Shown here piece by piece: positions 11,961-24,384 of a stretch of DNA of 64,000 bases. The translations under genes and the position numbers were made by a program. The notes under the pieces are model-generated. The model saw only the letters and a list, made by a program, of their open reading frames with translations, ran no database searches and was not told the origin of the DNA. Position 1 is the first letter of the stretch; each line of letters opens with the position of its first letter. Location of the stretch: positions 58,719,501 to 58,783,500 of the forward strand of contig CM073593.1 in the NCBI GenBank assembly GCA_037074705.1. The letters are read 5' to 3'. Origin of the DNA: Zhengitettix transpicula (lineage: Eukaryota; Arthropoda; Insecta; Orthoptera; Tetrigidae).

Positions 11961-14780
11961 AAATTATTTTTAATGCAGTGCCCCGTATTAGAAATTTTTA
12001 TGCGATTGGAAATAGTTTCCAAACTAGTGAAACATTAAGATCTATAGCCTGGGTAATTGGCACGCATTAGAAATTAAATTAAGTGGGCGTTTATCTTCCG
12101 TAAAGGGTCCCCTTGTATCCGTTTATGACGAATAAGATTTCATTAAGTTCTCACAAAAATAAATAAGTTTAAATAGACAAAGTAAGACAGGTAGGAAAGA
12201 TGAAGGGAAATTAATTTTAATCGGCCACTAATGCGAGTGTCAAAAATGACAGTCGACAAAGGATATGAACTTGACGGTGTGACCAACGTTTACAACGGGA
12301 TCCGGATATTTGCCCGAGTCACGTTTTCCTGACGCCAATATCCCAATGAATGTTTCCGGAAAGATTATTATCGCGACTGACGTTTGCCGACAGGTCAATA
12401 TCCCGCCGAGTCATTTTTCCGTTAGATGTTATTTTACGAAATAAAATTAATTTTCCAATTAATATGTAATCAAACATGACTATTACTGTAAATTAAGTTA
12501 TTAACACTTTAAACCAAACTTGTTATACGTGTCACGATCCAGGAACAAACACTGTGGATGTAAGGCAATGCGTGGGGCTTTTATAATATGCAAAATCGGC
12601 CTATATTAACGTCGTTATAGTGTTGCCGTTATAAAAAGTCCGTATTTTAATTTCCTGAAATCCTTTTAATACGTGCCGTAATCCTATCACATTCTTCTTT
12701 TTCCGTTAATCGCCCATTTTCACTTATCGAAACCCGATCTTCTCAAATAAATTTCTACTACATCCGCTAGAAAAGAATTAAATTAATAAGGTCGTAATAT
12801 CGAGTCACAATATGAACTAAATATCGGTTTGTATAATGTTTACATTTGACTACAAGGAACTGTCAATGTTAATATTCATGTTTTAGTTTGTTTCCCGAGG
12901 GTGACAAAGTGTTCAGTATAAATTAAACGCTAACACATTGAACGATTCAACAAGATACCGCTACAAGTGGCTGAACAGATATTAATGATCTTTCATAATT
13001 GCATTACTACAATATATGCTATGTAATTTTTCGAAATTCAAGTCAAAAGTAGGGCGGTTATTGGGAAGACAAAACTCCAAATCGTACAATGAAGGCATTT
13101 TTTCGCGGTGACCAATGAGAACACAGCTTCTACGTCAAATCCAGGCACGTCATAGACAGAGCAAGAAGCAATCAGAAACCTCCAAGTCATTCGCTGTTAT
13201 AGTAAGATAAAATTAAGATTTTTAAATAAATCTAAGGCGCAAGACAAATATGCACGTAAACAAGATAACTAAAAAATATATAATTGTCATTTTACATCTA
13301 TGAAAATACATTTTTAACGTTCCTGTAACATTTGAAGGGGTTGAAACACAAAAAACTGATCGCATTTAAATTATTTTCCATATTTTTTTTCGATTTTCTC
13401 TAGGCACAACATAGTCTCTATATTTCTCATAAATTTAAATCACATTTAAATTATTGGCTACTCAATGATGCTGTCACTTGTTTTTAATAAAACTTTAATA
13501 TGCGTGTGACACACATTAATTGGTAATTCAATAATGTGGATAGCAATATATTAGTAGGTTCAGTGAATTTCATAAGGTATAACTATTCTCAAATTGCGAA
13601 AACTGGTTTACATATTCACCTCCTTTAATTAAGTAATATATTTCATTAGGTTTTTCTTTTAATCGCCACGTTGTAATTCGTTTTATTGTTTACACTTCAT
13701 TATTTTAATGCAGAATAACTCGTTAAATCTCTCTACATCGAAACATGATTGGCCAAAATTAACGAAGCGTGTGTTAGTTGAACAAGTTCCCAAGCAACAC
13801 ATCTCTGTATTTACAGTCTTCGCTGAGCTAACATTTACCTAGAAAATCAGATGCGTCAGCAGCCCATGAAAGATGAAATGTAATTAACATGGATGGTACG
13901 GGTACCCTATGGGGGGAAAACTACTATCAATACGGGACCGTAAACTATGATTGTGTAAGCACGAGTTTGCTATGGAAAACGTATTTGTTCAAGTGTAATA
14001 AAGAGACGTGGAGTAGCTTAAAACCCTAGGGCACTTTCAGGGAAGTCAAAACTTAGTAAGTGACTCATTCGTATTTCTGTATACGTTTTAAAGTTTCAGA
14101 GACCGAGCTGATTAATTGTAAATATAGTAATTTTTTTGAGTAATATGTGACGTTAAAAAATTAAAAAAATTTCATTCAGTTATAAAATGCATAAACCAGA
14201 CCTAACTTACATAAATATTAAATAAAACCTCTCGATTCAGAAGCCGGACGGTCGTCGAATAATCGCACAACGTTAAACTCGTTGGTACTTCCCATGTAAG
14301 TGGCGGAATGAAACCAATTTTGAATGCCGGAGCAAGAATTTGACTGTCTGGAAAGTACCCAGAATTCCTTCTTTCTTTAAATAATTATTGGTTGTATATA
14401 TTCGGGCATACTAATATTGTTTACATATACGCCTAATATGTGTTGTAATTTAGACCTTATGAGAAGTTGTTTATAATGTTTCTTAATAATTTGATTTGGT
14501 ATTCAAAAATAATTCCAAACGTCAAGAGAAAGAGAATTCTTTAGACAACAAGAACAAAAAACTGTTAACAGCTTAATAATTATAAATATAAAACATTTTA
14601 ATGTAACATTATTCAATAAATTGGCCATAAATCAGATAAAAATTAATAAAACAATTGTTAAAAATTTAATTACACAGCGTTTGGTCTACAATTTTTTTGA
14701 GTTCATTTGTGTACTTTAATTGGAGAATTATAAATACTTTGTAGACATTGGCAAGTATTTCAATTAATATCTGACAATTT

Positions 14781-14812
14781 AGTATATATATATACATATA
14801 TATATATATATT
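14781..14812. repeat. (TA)n microsatellite, interrupted
   Basis: A TA dinucleotide run with one interrupting C. Confidence 0.85.
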
Positions 14813-16637
14813 TGTAATCAAATTTCAATGTTCACCTGATGTCCTAAATTGAGGGTGAAATACTATGTAATTATATTTATATAGATTGCTTTATTAAATT
14901 TTTATGACATAACTAAATTATTTGTTACTATTAACAACTATTTGAAAAAGAGTCTAATTAAATTAAATGTCAAAACAATTGTACCATGAATCAATTAATA
15001 TTAAGCATGGAAAACGGTTTGTTAATTTCATAAAATTTAAAGCGATCGTTTGAGCAAAGCAACCTCATATTTAAAATTATACGTAACTTTTGATAGGTAT
15101 AAAAAATTTAGTTATAATTTTACTTTGTATTTTACAGTATATTAGCAAATTTAGATAGAATAATTGTCTTTCACTTCCATATTTGTTAGTTTCCTAAACA
15201 TATTTGCCATTCATTTGAATTTACAGCCACACCTATCTTTAATTGATTCAAAATAGTATTGCATTATTCATAAATGTTAAAAGGTAAAATTACAACTTAC
15301 ACGGGGTCTATTTAAAAAACCGATTTTATTGTAATTGTAGGAATACGATATTGAAATCAGTGAAAATTAATCAATTTTAATAATCATAAAATATTAAATT
15401 ACAGAAAATATTTAAATACTTTAAATAATTTGAACTAAACGGAAACAACACGACGTTTTGTTTCGTTTGAGGACCACTTAAGTTATAATTGTATTCATAT
15501 AAAAAAAGGAGAACTATGTTGTAAATTTTTCATGTAACTTTATATATTTCTGAAAATAAAAAAATAATTAGTGTAATGAATAAACATTCAAACGAAATTA
15601 AAGAAAATTCCACATTAAAAAACGTTCAAAACTCCTCTCAGTTATCTTAATAAACAACAAAATTATGAATTTAGGTAACTGAATATAATTTAGAATTTCT
15701 CACTTAACGTCCATGACTGAAATGGGACCGAAAAATGAGAATATTAATAGTTAAAATAATCTGTATTGCTGTAAAGAAATTTCTAAGGAACTAAAACAAA
15801 ATTAGGTAATATTTAGAAAAAGGAAGAAACCGATTTAAATCATAACAAAATGGAAGCTTATATACCCTACAATTAAAATTTTATCTAGTTTTTAACAATA
15901 ACATAATTTGTGTTAAACGTAACAGGATTCATTTCAAACGTTAATCTCTATATGTAATTCCTCTCTTCATCATTTAATAACTTTTTCTGATTTTATTGGG
16001 CGAAAACCATTACATTATGATCAGTTGTTGTCAAGGACGATAAACGTTTGTGGGAAATGTAATAGTAGTGTACTGCATTATGTGAAGTATGGAAGATATT
16101 TTTGGTTGACGTACTTCAACTCATGTCCACGAGTCCAGTAACGCCATTTATTACGTCAAGGCTGTGAAATAATGGTGGCAATATTCGATAAGGTTCTCTT
16201 CTTCAGTAATGCATCGTTGCCTCTAATCTTCATACCATGGAAGAGCCTACTCACTTTTTCCGTTATCAGGATGACAGAAATTATGGAAACACTCTAAGTG
16301 ATTTATTAACCAATTCTTGATAAATATTTTTTAGTTTCGACTGCAAGTTGTTGCACCGTTTTCACATTTGTGAGATTATTCACACGTGATGGAGTTGTCG
16401 TTAGCATTCTGCTTTGATACGTGTGCTTTCCATTGAGATATGCCGAATTATCACCTACGTAACATACGCTTGAGTTGCGAAAAGCTTGCATATGGTCATT
16501 GTGTGTTTTGCGAACGTGCTTCAAGTACGCACAGCTAATTACTGTCTGTTTCTCGGGAACGAAATCTTTATTTTAATATGAAAAGAAATGTTTTAAAAAT
16601 AATAATGAAAAAATAACTGACTATATTAATATATAAA

Positions 16638-16851
16638 AATAAATAAATAGACGTCCTTGAGACATATATATTACCGAAAAATATTCATTTAACGAAGTTT
16701 CGTCCTCCTTAATTTCCTTTATACAATGTTTATACAATTCATGAGTAAAATTTCTTGTTCTAACCGAAAAGGAGGACGAATCGCTGTGAAATTAATATTT
16801 TTTGGTAATATATTATTACTTTTCTGACTTAAGGCCGTCTATTTATTTATA
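16638..16851. repeat. Foldback palindrome with GACGAAAC arms
   Basis: The left arm (AATAAATAGACGTCCTTGAG, then ATATTACCGAAAAATATT, then CGAAGTTTCGTCCTCCTT) is the inverse of the right arm (AAGGAGGACGAATCGCTGTG, then AATATTTTTTGGTAATAT, then GGCCGTCTATTTATTT). The loop is about 60 bp and non-coding. The inner GACGAAAC resembles the 3' half of a hammerhead core, but no CTGATGA remains. Confidence 0.75.
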
Positions 16852-18419
16852 TTAGAAAAATGTATTTAAATAACATATATAAACCCTTCAGGCTGCACCT
16901 GAAAGTTCCATACTAATTTTCAAACTTAATTATAATAATAATATTTAATTTTAGGTGAAAAGCTAAAATTTACATACTAGAAATTACAATAGAAATCGAT
17001 CCTCTCGGGTCTTTCTTTTAATATTCAGAGTTTTTAAGTAATTAATCTTCAGATATTATGTGAGTAGTATAATTCTCATAACTAAGCTATAGAGCATAGA
17101 CGTGTCACTTACATTAAAATAGTCTGGTTAATGAAAATAAGACCTCTTAATCTACAAAAAAATATTTGAATTTTATTATCGTAACAATAAAATTTCCAAG
17201 TGTTATACGATTGAGAGGCAGAGTATTTTTTTGTCTTTCATACGGTTGTTATAACTCATTGCTCTATAACCAGGTATAGAATATTCAGTTTCTTCTTCAT
17301 CTACTCATCGTGACTTTTTTTTCTTCCGTACCATGGGAAGCAATTTTGGAAGATTAAAGTTAAAGTTAAAATAGCTACAAAGTTATTTTATCACATCAGA
17401 GTCAATATTCAGTAAAGCGAACAAGCAATTGGTTAGATTTTTAGACGACTGTAATTTTTTCTCGAGTTATTGGGTGGCAGTTTGATATTACTCGGAACGT
17501 TTCAAGTACTCTGTATACAATTTGGAAAAATTCCATAGAAATCGGTCAAATTAAGGTGGGCTGTAAAATATATTACACCGTCAAGTATCTAAAAAAATAA
17601 CGAAATTGCATAAAATTGTATAAGACAAATGGTATAAAACAATATAATTTAATTCCGGTAAAATATATCGTTGCCCAATTAATTCATCAGTTTCTGTCAA
17701 TATACCGTGAAATTATATTTCTGTCGTAATTAGTAAGAATTCATTCAGAATTATATTGACACTTGTTTGAATATTTTGTCATATAAAGAAAATTTCAAAA
17801 TTATAATTTAACATTGTCCATTTATTCAATTATTATTGACCGATATATTATTGGTTTAATTCACATCTATGACGAATAGAAGTTTCATCAAAATTAATAA
17901 GTTAACTGTAAAAAAAACCCTATTTTATTACAAGTCTCACAAATTCAGTTCAATATGCCAGTTTTTAATGAAAAATATAAAATTTAAGTTTTTATGTAGT
18001 TCGGTGTATGTTATTTAACGTAATTTATTACTGTAATCGTCCAATTTAATTTTGTTTCTGTCCAGAAGTGTTTGGGTCATGCGATAATATGTTAGAACTA
18101 AGTTATAGACTTTTAATTGGTCGCAACAGAAATTTAATTACTTTAAAATTCAAAATTAATAATATATCAGACGCATTAAATTTAAATTTGTAATGATTGG
18201 CGAAAAGAATGTTTATTTATAAATATTAAAACTTAAGTATATATTATTTAAAATACATAGTAACGCTTCTTCCATTAGAAGATTAGGGACTCCGTCAGAC
18301 GCTACCTAAGAATTATTTTAAAAGTATAAGGAAGAAACTATAAAAATATTGAATCTCAACAAAATAAATAAAGATAATATGCTTACTTATATTTTTATAT
18401 AAACCATATATAAAAGGGA
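16852..18419. other. AT-rich non-coding DNA
   Basis: Low-GC sequence with scattered stops in all frames. Nothing recognised. Confidence 0.6.
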
Positions 18420-18620
18420 AAAAAATTACGTCTGATTGAAAATTATGAATAAGAAAGTTAGCCAATTCATACAAAAAATATGATAATATAAATACCACAC
18501 TAAGTTTCTGGGATCCTTGTCACTTTTCTCAGGTGCGAAGAACAACCAAGAGTGACACAACTGTGTGGTACTTATATTATCACGTTTTGACTAAATTGAC
18601 TAACTTTCTTATTCGAAACC
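18420..18620. repeat. Foldback family A copy
   Basis: The left arm (AATTACGTCTGATTGAAAAT, GAATAAGAAAGTTAGCC, AATATAAATACCACAC) and right arm (GTGTGGTACTTATATTATCA, GACTAACTTTCTTATTC) are inverse copies. The centre holds GGGATCCTTGTCAC and CTCAGGTGCGAAG. There are no ORFs; it is a MITE-like, non-autonomous palindrome. Confidence 0.8.
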
Positions 18621-18987
18621 ATATATAGTTGAAATGTTAATCATACACTTTACCTCATTTCGGCCATGGTATGTGATGGACATCTAAATTTTTTACTTTA
18701 ATTGTTTAGAAGTATCAAAAATTGTTTATTTAATAATTTATGTAAAAGTACTGTATTTAATTTATTTGTTTAGGATTCTATTTTTTATATTTTATTATTT
18801 ATTAGTCAAGTAGTTTTTAGATAGCCGCTAACGAGGTCCTTAATCAAAGAGAAAAATGTTTACGTTATATTTTAGTTTATTTAACTTTTAATGTTTATCA
18901 ATACATGATCTGACTGTTGAACGTTTACTGGTAATTTATATTACAATATTCTTTTAGTTTAGAATCCAACCATCTACTATAATGTTC

Positions 18988-19222
18988 GAATAAGAAAGAT
19001 AGCCAATACAAAAAAGACAAAAAAGGTCATATAAATACCACACAACCTTTTTACGATCCTTGGTCCTTTCATTAGGTGCTAAGAAGAGCCTAGAGAAACA
19101 CAACTGACGAAAGGGACATCGATCCCAGAAGCGTTGTATGGTATATATATTACTTTTTTGTCTGTATTGGCTATCTTTCTTATTCATTATTTTCAATGAG
19201 ACGTAAATTTCTTCATTTAATA
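18988..19222. repeat. Foldback family A copy
   Basis: The left arm starts GAATAAGAAAGATAGCC and continues to ATATAAATACCACACAA. The right arm ends TATTGGCTATCTTTCTTATT and extends to GAGACGTAAATTTCTTCATT. The centre contains ATTAGGTGCTAAGAAG, GAGAAACACAACTGACGAAA and GATCCCAGAAGCGTTG. The right half therefore keeps CTGACGA, a GGGA/TCCC stem and GAAGCGTT, a plausible decayed hammerhead core. Confidence 0.8.
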
Positions 19223-22200
19223 TTATTATTTTTAATTTACTCTGTTGTCAAACGCCGTTTAACTTTGTAGATAATTTAAAAGAAATATTTCTTCCTGATT
19301 TCAACAAATTACTGTCAATTTATTAAGACTGATATTTATGATCTTATTTAGTGGATTGTCTCATACTGATTAATTTTATTTATTTTCATTGACGAAAGTT
19401 TCTTCGACAAATGTAATGAGATAAAATTTGTAACGCTTTATTTTTATAGGACTGGGAAATTTAATTAATACTGCAAATAACATTTTACCGTAAGTTGTTT
19501 GAGTTATAAAAATATATCGGAGGCCAAACCCCAGTTTTTCGACATGAAGAACTATTTATTAAAGATATGATCTGATTGTACCAACAGGTTGACGATGAAA
19601 TTTACAATTTTCAGAAAAAAATGGGTTGTATTCTTCGTTAAATTGTACGTCTTAATTATAGGAATTTCTACAAATATATTTGGAAAATTAAATTGATGAC
19701 GGTATTGTCGACAAAAAATTTAAAACTTATTTAAATTTAAAATTTAAAACTAATACCAAATATATGGTAATTCAATTAATAACTAGAAAAAATATTTGTT
19801 CGTTTCTGAAACATTTTGAGTATAATGTCCATTCCTGCTTCTGAAATTTCAAAACTAACTATTTACAGGATACGGTTGAAATAAATTTTAGCGATTCTGA
19901 CATTAAGAAAATTTTTGTCAATATTGATAGTTTCAATAATCTTGAGGAATTAATCTATTGGCCATCTGTAATTGGTATGCCTCCCCTTTTGAATAGCCAA
20001 TCCGACGACACGCGGAACTTTATCACATTCTCCGCACGATACGCTTTTCTCGTTAAACCTATTTGAAGTGTGTGCTGTAGGCGTGTTAAACGAGAACAGA
20101 GTAAAGACGAGAGCCATGTCAGACCCGCATCGCCTCCCATGGGCGTCGCCCTGACCCACTCACTGCAAGCACAAACCGAGTCCATTCCCTCAAGAGTCTA
20201 TGACCCAAATAAGCCACTGCGCGGAATATAATTACAAATGTGTTTGGATTCAAGTTTAGAGCGTACAACATTTGTTACATAAACTTCTCTCTAACATAAT
20301 TAACAAACTTTTCGCCGTCTAACCGGTGTTGCTCTGGAATCGCCAAGGATACTGGATGCGGAGTCAAAAGATCAGAATATAGGATTTAAATGAAACTAAC
20401 GGCAGACAAATGTTTTGGACTTGGGAATCGACAGTGTACGAGTAATAATTCGTCCAACGTTTTATCTGAAATCCTGATTACTTGGCTTTATAGATTTAAG
20501 GGTCTTCGGTAATGTTCCCACCAAAGCTACTCAAGAATAGTTCTTCACGGATTTCTTCAGTTTTATACCGTTGTTTCTATTACTGACATTCCATTCCGGA
20601 TCTTTGTGTGACATTACAATTTTATTTCGTCAGCCAAACAAATTATTAACATCAGTCTTTTTCTGGTTTTTAGTCGCCCCTGACAGATTACAGAAAATTG
20701 TTATCAAGAACACCAGAACATGAAAACATTTTTGTTATTATGGAATTAAAATAAATTTTCCATTGTCTAATGTAACTTTAATGAACTCAATTTTATCAAT
20801 AAAATTGATCTTCAAACGTTTTTATATATTTTATGGAAAGGGAAACTATGAAAACAGTCAAGTTTGCCAACCTTGGAAATTAAAAATTTTATTTTAAAAA
20901 ACGCAGGAGCTTCATGCACTAACTTGGTGAACATTAATTCATTATCTAGTTGAATAAGGCATTAAATGATTGTTATCAATTACCCATTGTAAATAAACAA
21001 TTAAATATAATTGATAATATACTTCAAATAACCATTTAAATATTAACTATACAAAAAATGTACTTATTGTTTTAAAACTGAGATTAAGAGAATTGTAAAA
21101 TCTTCCAAGAGTATTAAAGAAATAGTTTAATTTAAAGTCTTAAAATTAATAATTTTACTGATAGATGATTTTGTAATTTAAGTTTTTCTCCATAATGAAA
21201 ACAATCAAAGGTAAATATTTTTTTAAAATTATTTTTATTGCTAAATATACAATTAAAAATTTATGGCTTTCGAAAGGACTTTTATAAAATGTGGCATTAC
21301 TATTTACTTTTCAAATTATAAAATCGTGATTAAAAATATTTACTGCAAACGTTTGATAATTTTGGTTGTATTCTTCACGTTTAAATATAAGAAACAGCGA
21401 AATAGATCAATAGTGAATTTATATACTTGAACTAAAATCAAAAATTTATATAGCTGTTAACAAATTTTTAATCCATTCACTATACGTAACGTTTCTTGGC
21501 AATTTATTGCATTAATAGTTTTAAATGAGACTGAGGGAAAGTTTTTCAATTGCGGCATTATAATCTTTTTTTTGTGCGTCTAATCTTTATGACAACCCCG
21601 CATGATCCTATAATTTCTATGATAACGTAAAGTTGCGAGCTACAGTGAGTTTCGTGACACCTCAACTATTATACATATCACTGACATGTTAATCGATCAT
21701 GGCTCTTAAAGTCAAGTTTATTAGTAGTATATAGCGAATCCATTTGAGAGAGTATTTGTTAGTGGAGTAATACAATGTTTATTTGTTTTACGTGCTGGAT
21801 GAATAATAAATAATACATCTAAGGGAGACAGTGAAATCTTTATAACATTTTATAACATTAATGTAAAGTAGTTGGGACCTGTAAAATGAAACTGTTGAAC
21901 CTCACGCATTTTTAGCTTTCGTAAAAAAACTCTTAACAACCATTGAAGTTTACTCTACAAAACCGCAGAAAAATTTCCTGAGCTTCTGAAAATAATTTCC
22001 TTGGATTTAACTTGACATATTCTCTATTAAAATTTTTACTAACGATACTTTTCTACTACAGCTATTTATTTTACTACTTGACCCTTCCTTGAGATAAAAC
22101 GAAAAAATTTCCAATCATTGTATTTTCTGTGCGTGAAAAACCGAGAATACATTATTTATATTTGTTACATTTTTATGCTTCCACTTGATAGATTTTTGAG

Positions 22201-22484
22201 TTCACTCAATATGTTGGTTTGATGACGTTCATGTAATCTACGTTCAGAGATAATCTATAATATATTCCTCTAAACTTTTAAAGTCTTTTACCAAATGAAT
22301 TCTTTAACATAATATAAGTCCAGTGACAGAAATACAATGGAGACAACCTTAACGAGATCCTAAATATATTTGAGTGTTTTCAATAAATTCAATTATTCTG
22401 ATTTCAAATATTGTATTTTTAAGTCTATTTATATTTAATAAATAATGCAGTTTTAGACCAATATCAGACAATGTTTAATTTATT
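19223..22484. other. AT-rich stretch with one GC-richer island
   Basis: Most is featureless AT-rich DNA. A GC-richer island at about 19960-20240 has an open minus-strand frame of about 70 codons that I do not recognise; it may be an old repeat or a conserved element. No splice sites were found that would make it an exon. Confidence 0.45.
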
Positions 22485-22528
22485 TACGGCACGTTTCGGT
22501 ACGTGTTTGTACCTTCATCAGGTCTTTC
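22485..22528 (-). ncRNA. Hammerhead ribozyme-like motif with perfect helix II
   Basis: On the minus strand the order is CTGATGA (22521-22515), A, GGTAC, loop AAACAC, GTACC (a perfect 5-bp helix II), GAAAC (22497-22493) and then GTG. The core and helix II are ideal. The expected cleavage triplet ends in G (GTG), which is disfavoured, so this copy has probably lost self-cleavage. The flanking TTTAATTTATTTACGGC resembles the outer arm of the other copies. Confidence 0.6.
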
Positions 22529-22895
22529 CTGCGGAGAAATTGTACAAAATATGTATTATCAAAAAGTCAATGTGTACTTAAAGGTGGCTGATTTCATATT
22601 CAGATTATTCAAATAGTTGTTTTGATACATTTAAGTATGAAATGGTTAACATATGAAAGTTTATAAAAACTACTCCACTCTTTTAAAAAAATTCAAGCGC
22701 TTTAATTTTACTGAACAATGGACTAAATGAGTATACTTGCTCGAGAAATAAGATTTCACTCTGTAAAAGTGAAGTTTTATTGAACAAAACGCAATTATAT
22801 ATCTATTTGTACATAGGATTTCAGATGGTCAGAAAACTGAAGTGATTAAGCAGCAACAGAATAAATAAAAAAAATTACGTCTTATTGAAAATTAA

Positions 22896-23056
22896 TAATA
22901 AAAAAGATAGTCAAATACAGACAAAACAATAATATAAATACCACACAATGTTTCTGGGATCCTCGGCACCTGAAGAAAGGGACAAGGATCCCATAAACGT
23001 TGTGTGGTATTTATATTATCACTTTTTTGCCTGTATTTGTCTATCTTTTTTTATTA
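22896..23056. repeat. Foldback family A copy
   Basis: The arms TAATAAAAAAGATAGTC...AATATAAATACCACACAA and TTGTGTGGTATTTATATTAT...GACTATCTTTTTTTATTA type sequences are inverse copies around a 50-bp centre. The centre includes CACCTGAAGAAAGGGACAAG and GATCCCATAAACGTTG, which is CUGAAGA, a GGGA/TCCC stem and a TAAAC in place of GAAAC. It is non-coding. Confidence 0.8.
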
Positions 23057-23674
23057 TCAGCAATAGAATAGTTCAGATCTCTGTCGTGTCTCTGATCGCG
23101 ATCGGTGTATTATCTTACCGGAAGCCAGTGTATCAAGTACATTTGTTTCAGTATTCAGACAATACTTACGATGTCAATATTTTTTTTGGTTAATTATGTT
23201 ATAAACCGAAAAACACCAGTCTACGTATAACACTTTCCCATTCATAATTAGAAATCACAATAATTAATTTTATATTTAAATTCTCGCCATACCAAATCGA
23301 AGCAGGTGAACGTAAAATCATCTGATTGTGTTTTTTCAGTCTTTGATATCGTGCGATATATTCATAGGAACATGTACATAAATGATTGGCATTTTTATGT
23401 AGACTGTTACGAATTTGACTTTTAAATACTTTTGGTGATTAATATGAAGTAATACAGCGTTGGTAGCCTCTGGGAATGAGTTATATAATTTTTGTGTGTC
23501 GACAAGCCTCAATCAGTCACTTATAGGATGATTGGAATTTTACGGTTCATGACTGAACTATTTTATTTTATCTATTAGTAAAGACTTCTTTGATTCCTAG
23601 CGGCAACAGCCTGCTTATATTACTAGTAATGTGTCTTTCCAGTGGATCGCAGATAGCTAAAGCTTATTTCCAAG
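23057..23674 (+). other. Intron-like DNA upstream of an exon pair
   Basis: AT-rich and without coding signal. It ends in TTATTTCCAAG at 23664-23674, taken as the splice acceptor of the next exon. Another acceptor-like site, CTTTCCAG, at 23635-23642 would lead into an in-frame stop at 23658, so it is less likely. Confidence 0.45.
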
Positions 23675-23776
23675 ATTGCATTCGGTGAGTTTAGTGTCTG
23701 GTGAAGAAGCCGTTGCCGAAGCAACTTCGGCTCATAGCAACGCAGACATTGCCAGCGTGAGGAGTGGGGACGACGC
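23675..23776 (+). CDS. Small exon of an unidentified Ser/Ala-rich protein
   Basis: The frame reads LHSVSLVSGEEAVAEA, then TSAHSNADIASVRSGDDA. It begins with the third base of a codon after TTCCAAG and ends two bases into an Ala codon at a GTGAGT donor (23777). Those two bases (GC) are completed by the first base of the next exon (C at 23874) to GCC, restoring the same frame into KSLRTHSGD. The phase fit and high GC support a real exon. The product is not recognised; the peptide looks disordered and acidic. It may be part of the unc-13 locus, but a direct join to the exon ending at 8097 would be out of frame, so at least one intervening exon would be needed. Confidence 0.6.
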
Positions 23777-23873
23777 GTGAGTGGTAGAGGGGCGTCGGTG
23801 GTAGGGGGCCAGGAAATTGTCAACGCCGGCCATTGATAAGGGGACACATTGCTTTCGTTTCATACGTGTTCAG
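23777..23873 (+). other. 97-bp intron
   Basis: Starts GTGAGTGG and ends with a pyrimidine-containing tract and GTTCAG. Its length is typical of a short insect intron. Joining its flanks keeps one continuous reading frame. Confidence 0.6.
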
Positions 23874-24384
23874 CAAGTCGCTGCGAACGCACTCGGGTGA
23901 TGCCATGGACGAGGAAGAGCGTTCCACCCAGCTGGCGCTGCTGTTCCCGCTGAAGGCAGGCATGTCGGCCCTCAAGTCGTCTCAGGGGCCGCCGCCCACG
24001 CCGCCCCCGCAGACGTCGACGCCGCTGCTCGGGCGGCCCAGCTCGCGCCTGTACATGCGGCGCCGCTCCAGCATGTCCGACCTGGACAAGTTGTCCCCTG
24101 CCATGGCCAGGCTGCGGGTCAACTGTTCCGGGGTCCCGGGTTCGGCCCCGCACAGTCCCGCCGGCAGCATCGGCGACCTTATGAACCTCAAACGCTTCGG
24201 GGGCGGCGAAGGGGGCAGCAGCGGCAGCATCATGTCTAGGGTAGTGCCGCTGTCCACAGTGAGTCCGCGAGTGTCGCCCATCATGCCGGTCCCCGAGGAG
24301 CCCATGGAATTGCGGCCCCTCTCCAGCACTCAGAGGACGGAGCGTCTGTCGCGACTCATCCGCCAGCAACGTGGTTCCAGACCT
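23874..24384 (+). CDS. Exon encoding a Ser/Pro-rich, probably disordered segment
   Basis: Follows GTTCAG, stays open for 170 codons, and ends at a codon boundary (...QQRGSRP) with a GTGAGT donor at 24385. The peptide begins KSLRTHSGDAMDEEERSTQ, then LALLFPLKAGMSALKSSQG, a Pro run, MRRRSSMSDLDKLSPAMARL (a likely basophilic kinase site at RRRSS), and a Gly/Ser tract. No membrane segment or catalytic domain is visible. GC content is very high compared with flanking DNA. I do not recognise the gene. The short match of KAGMSALKSS to the KAG-x-SAL region just before the C1 domain of Munc13 is suggestive only. An ATG at 23905 in a good context (GCCATGG) could also make this an alternative first exon. 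Confidence 0.65.

Larger units (their letters stand above)
10303..16637. other. Long AT-rich intronic/intergenic stretch
   Basis: No exon was recognised. Locally GC-richer blocks lie at 11690-11960 and about 12240-12430. The latter holds two loosely similar phrases, GACGCCAATATCCC and GACAGGTCAATATCCCG. A TA microsatellite is at 14781-14812. The remainder is AT-rich with only short chance ORFs. Confidence 0.5.
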
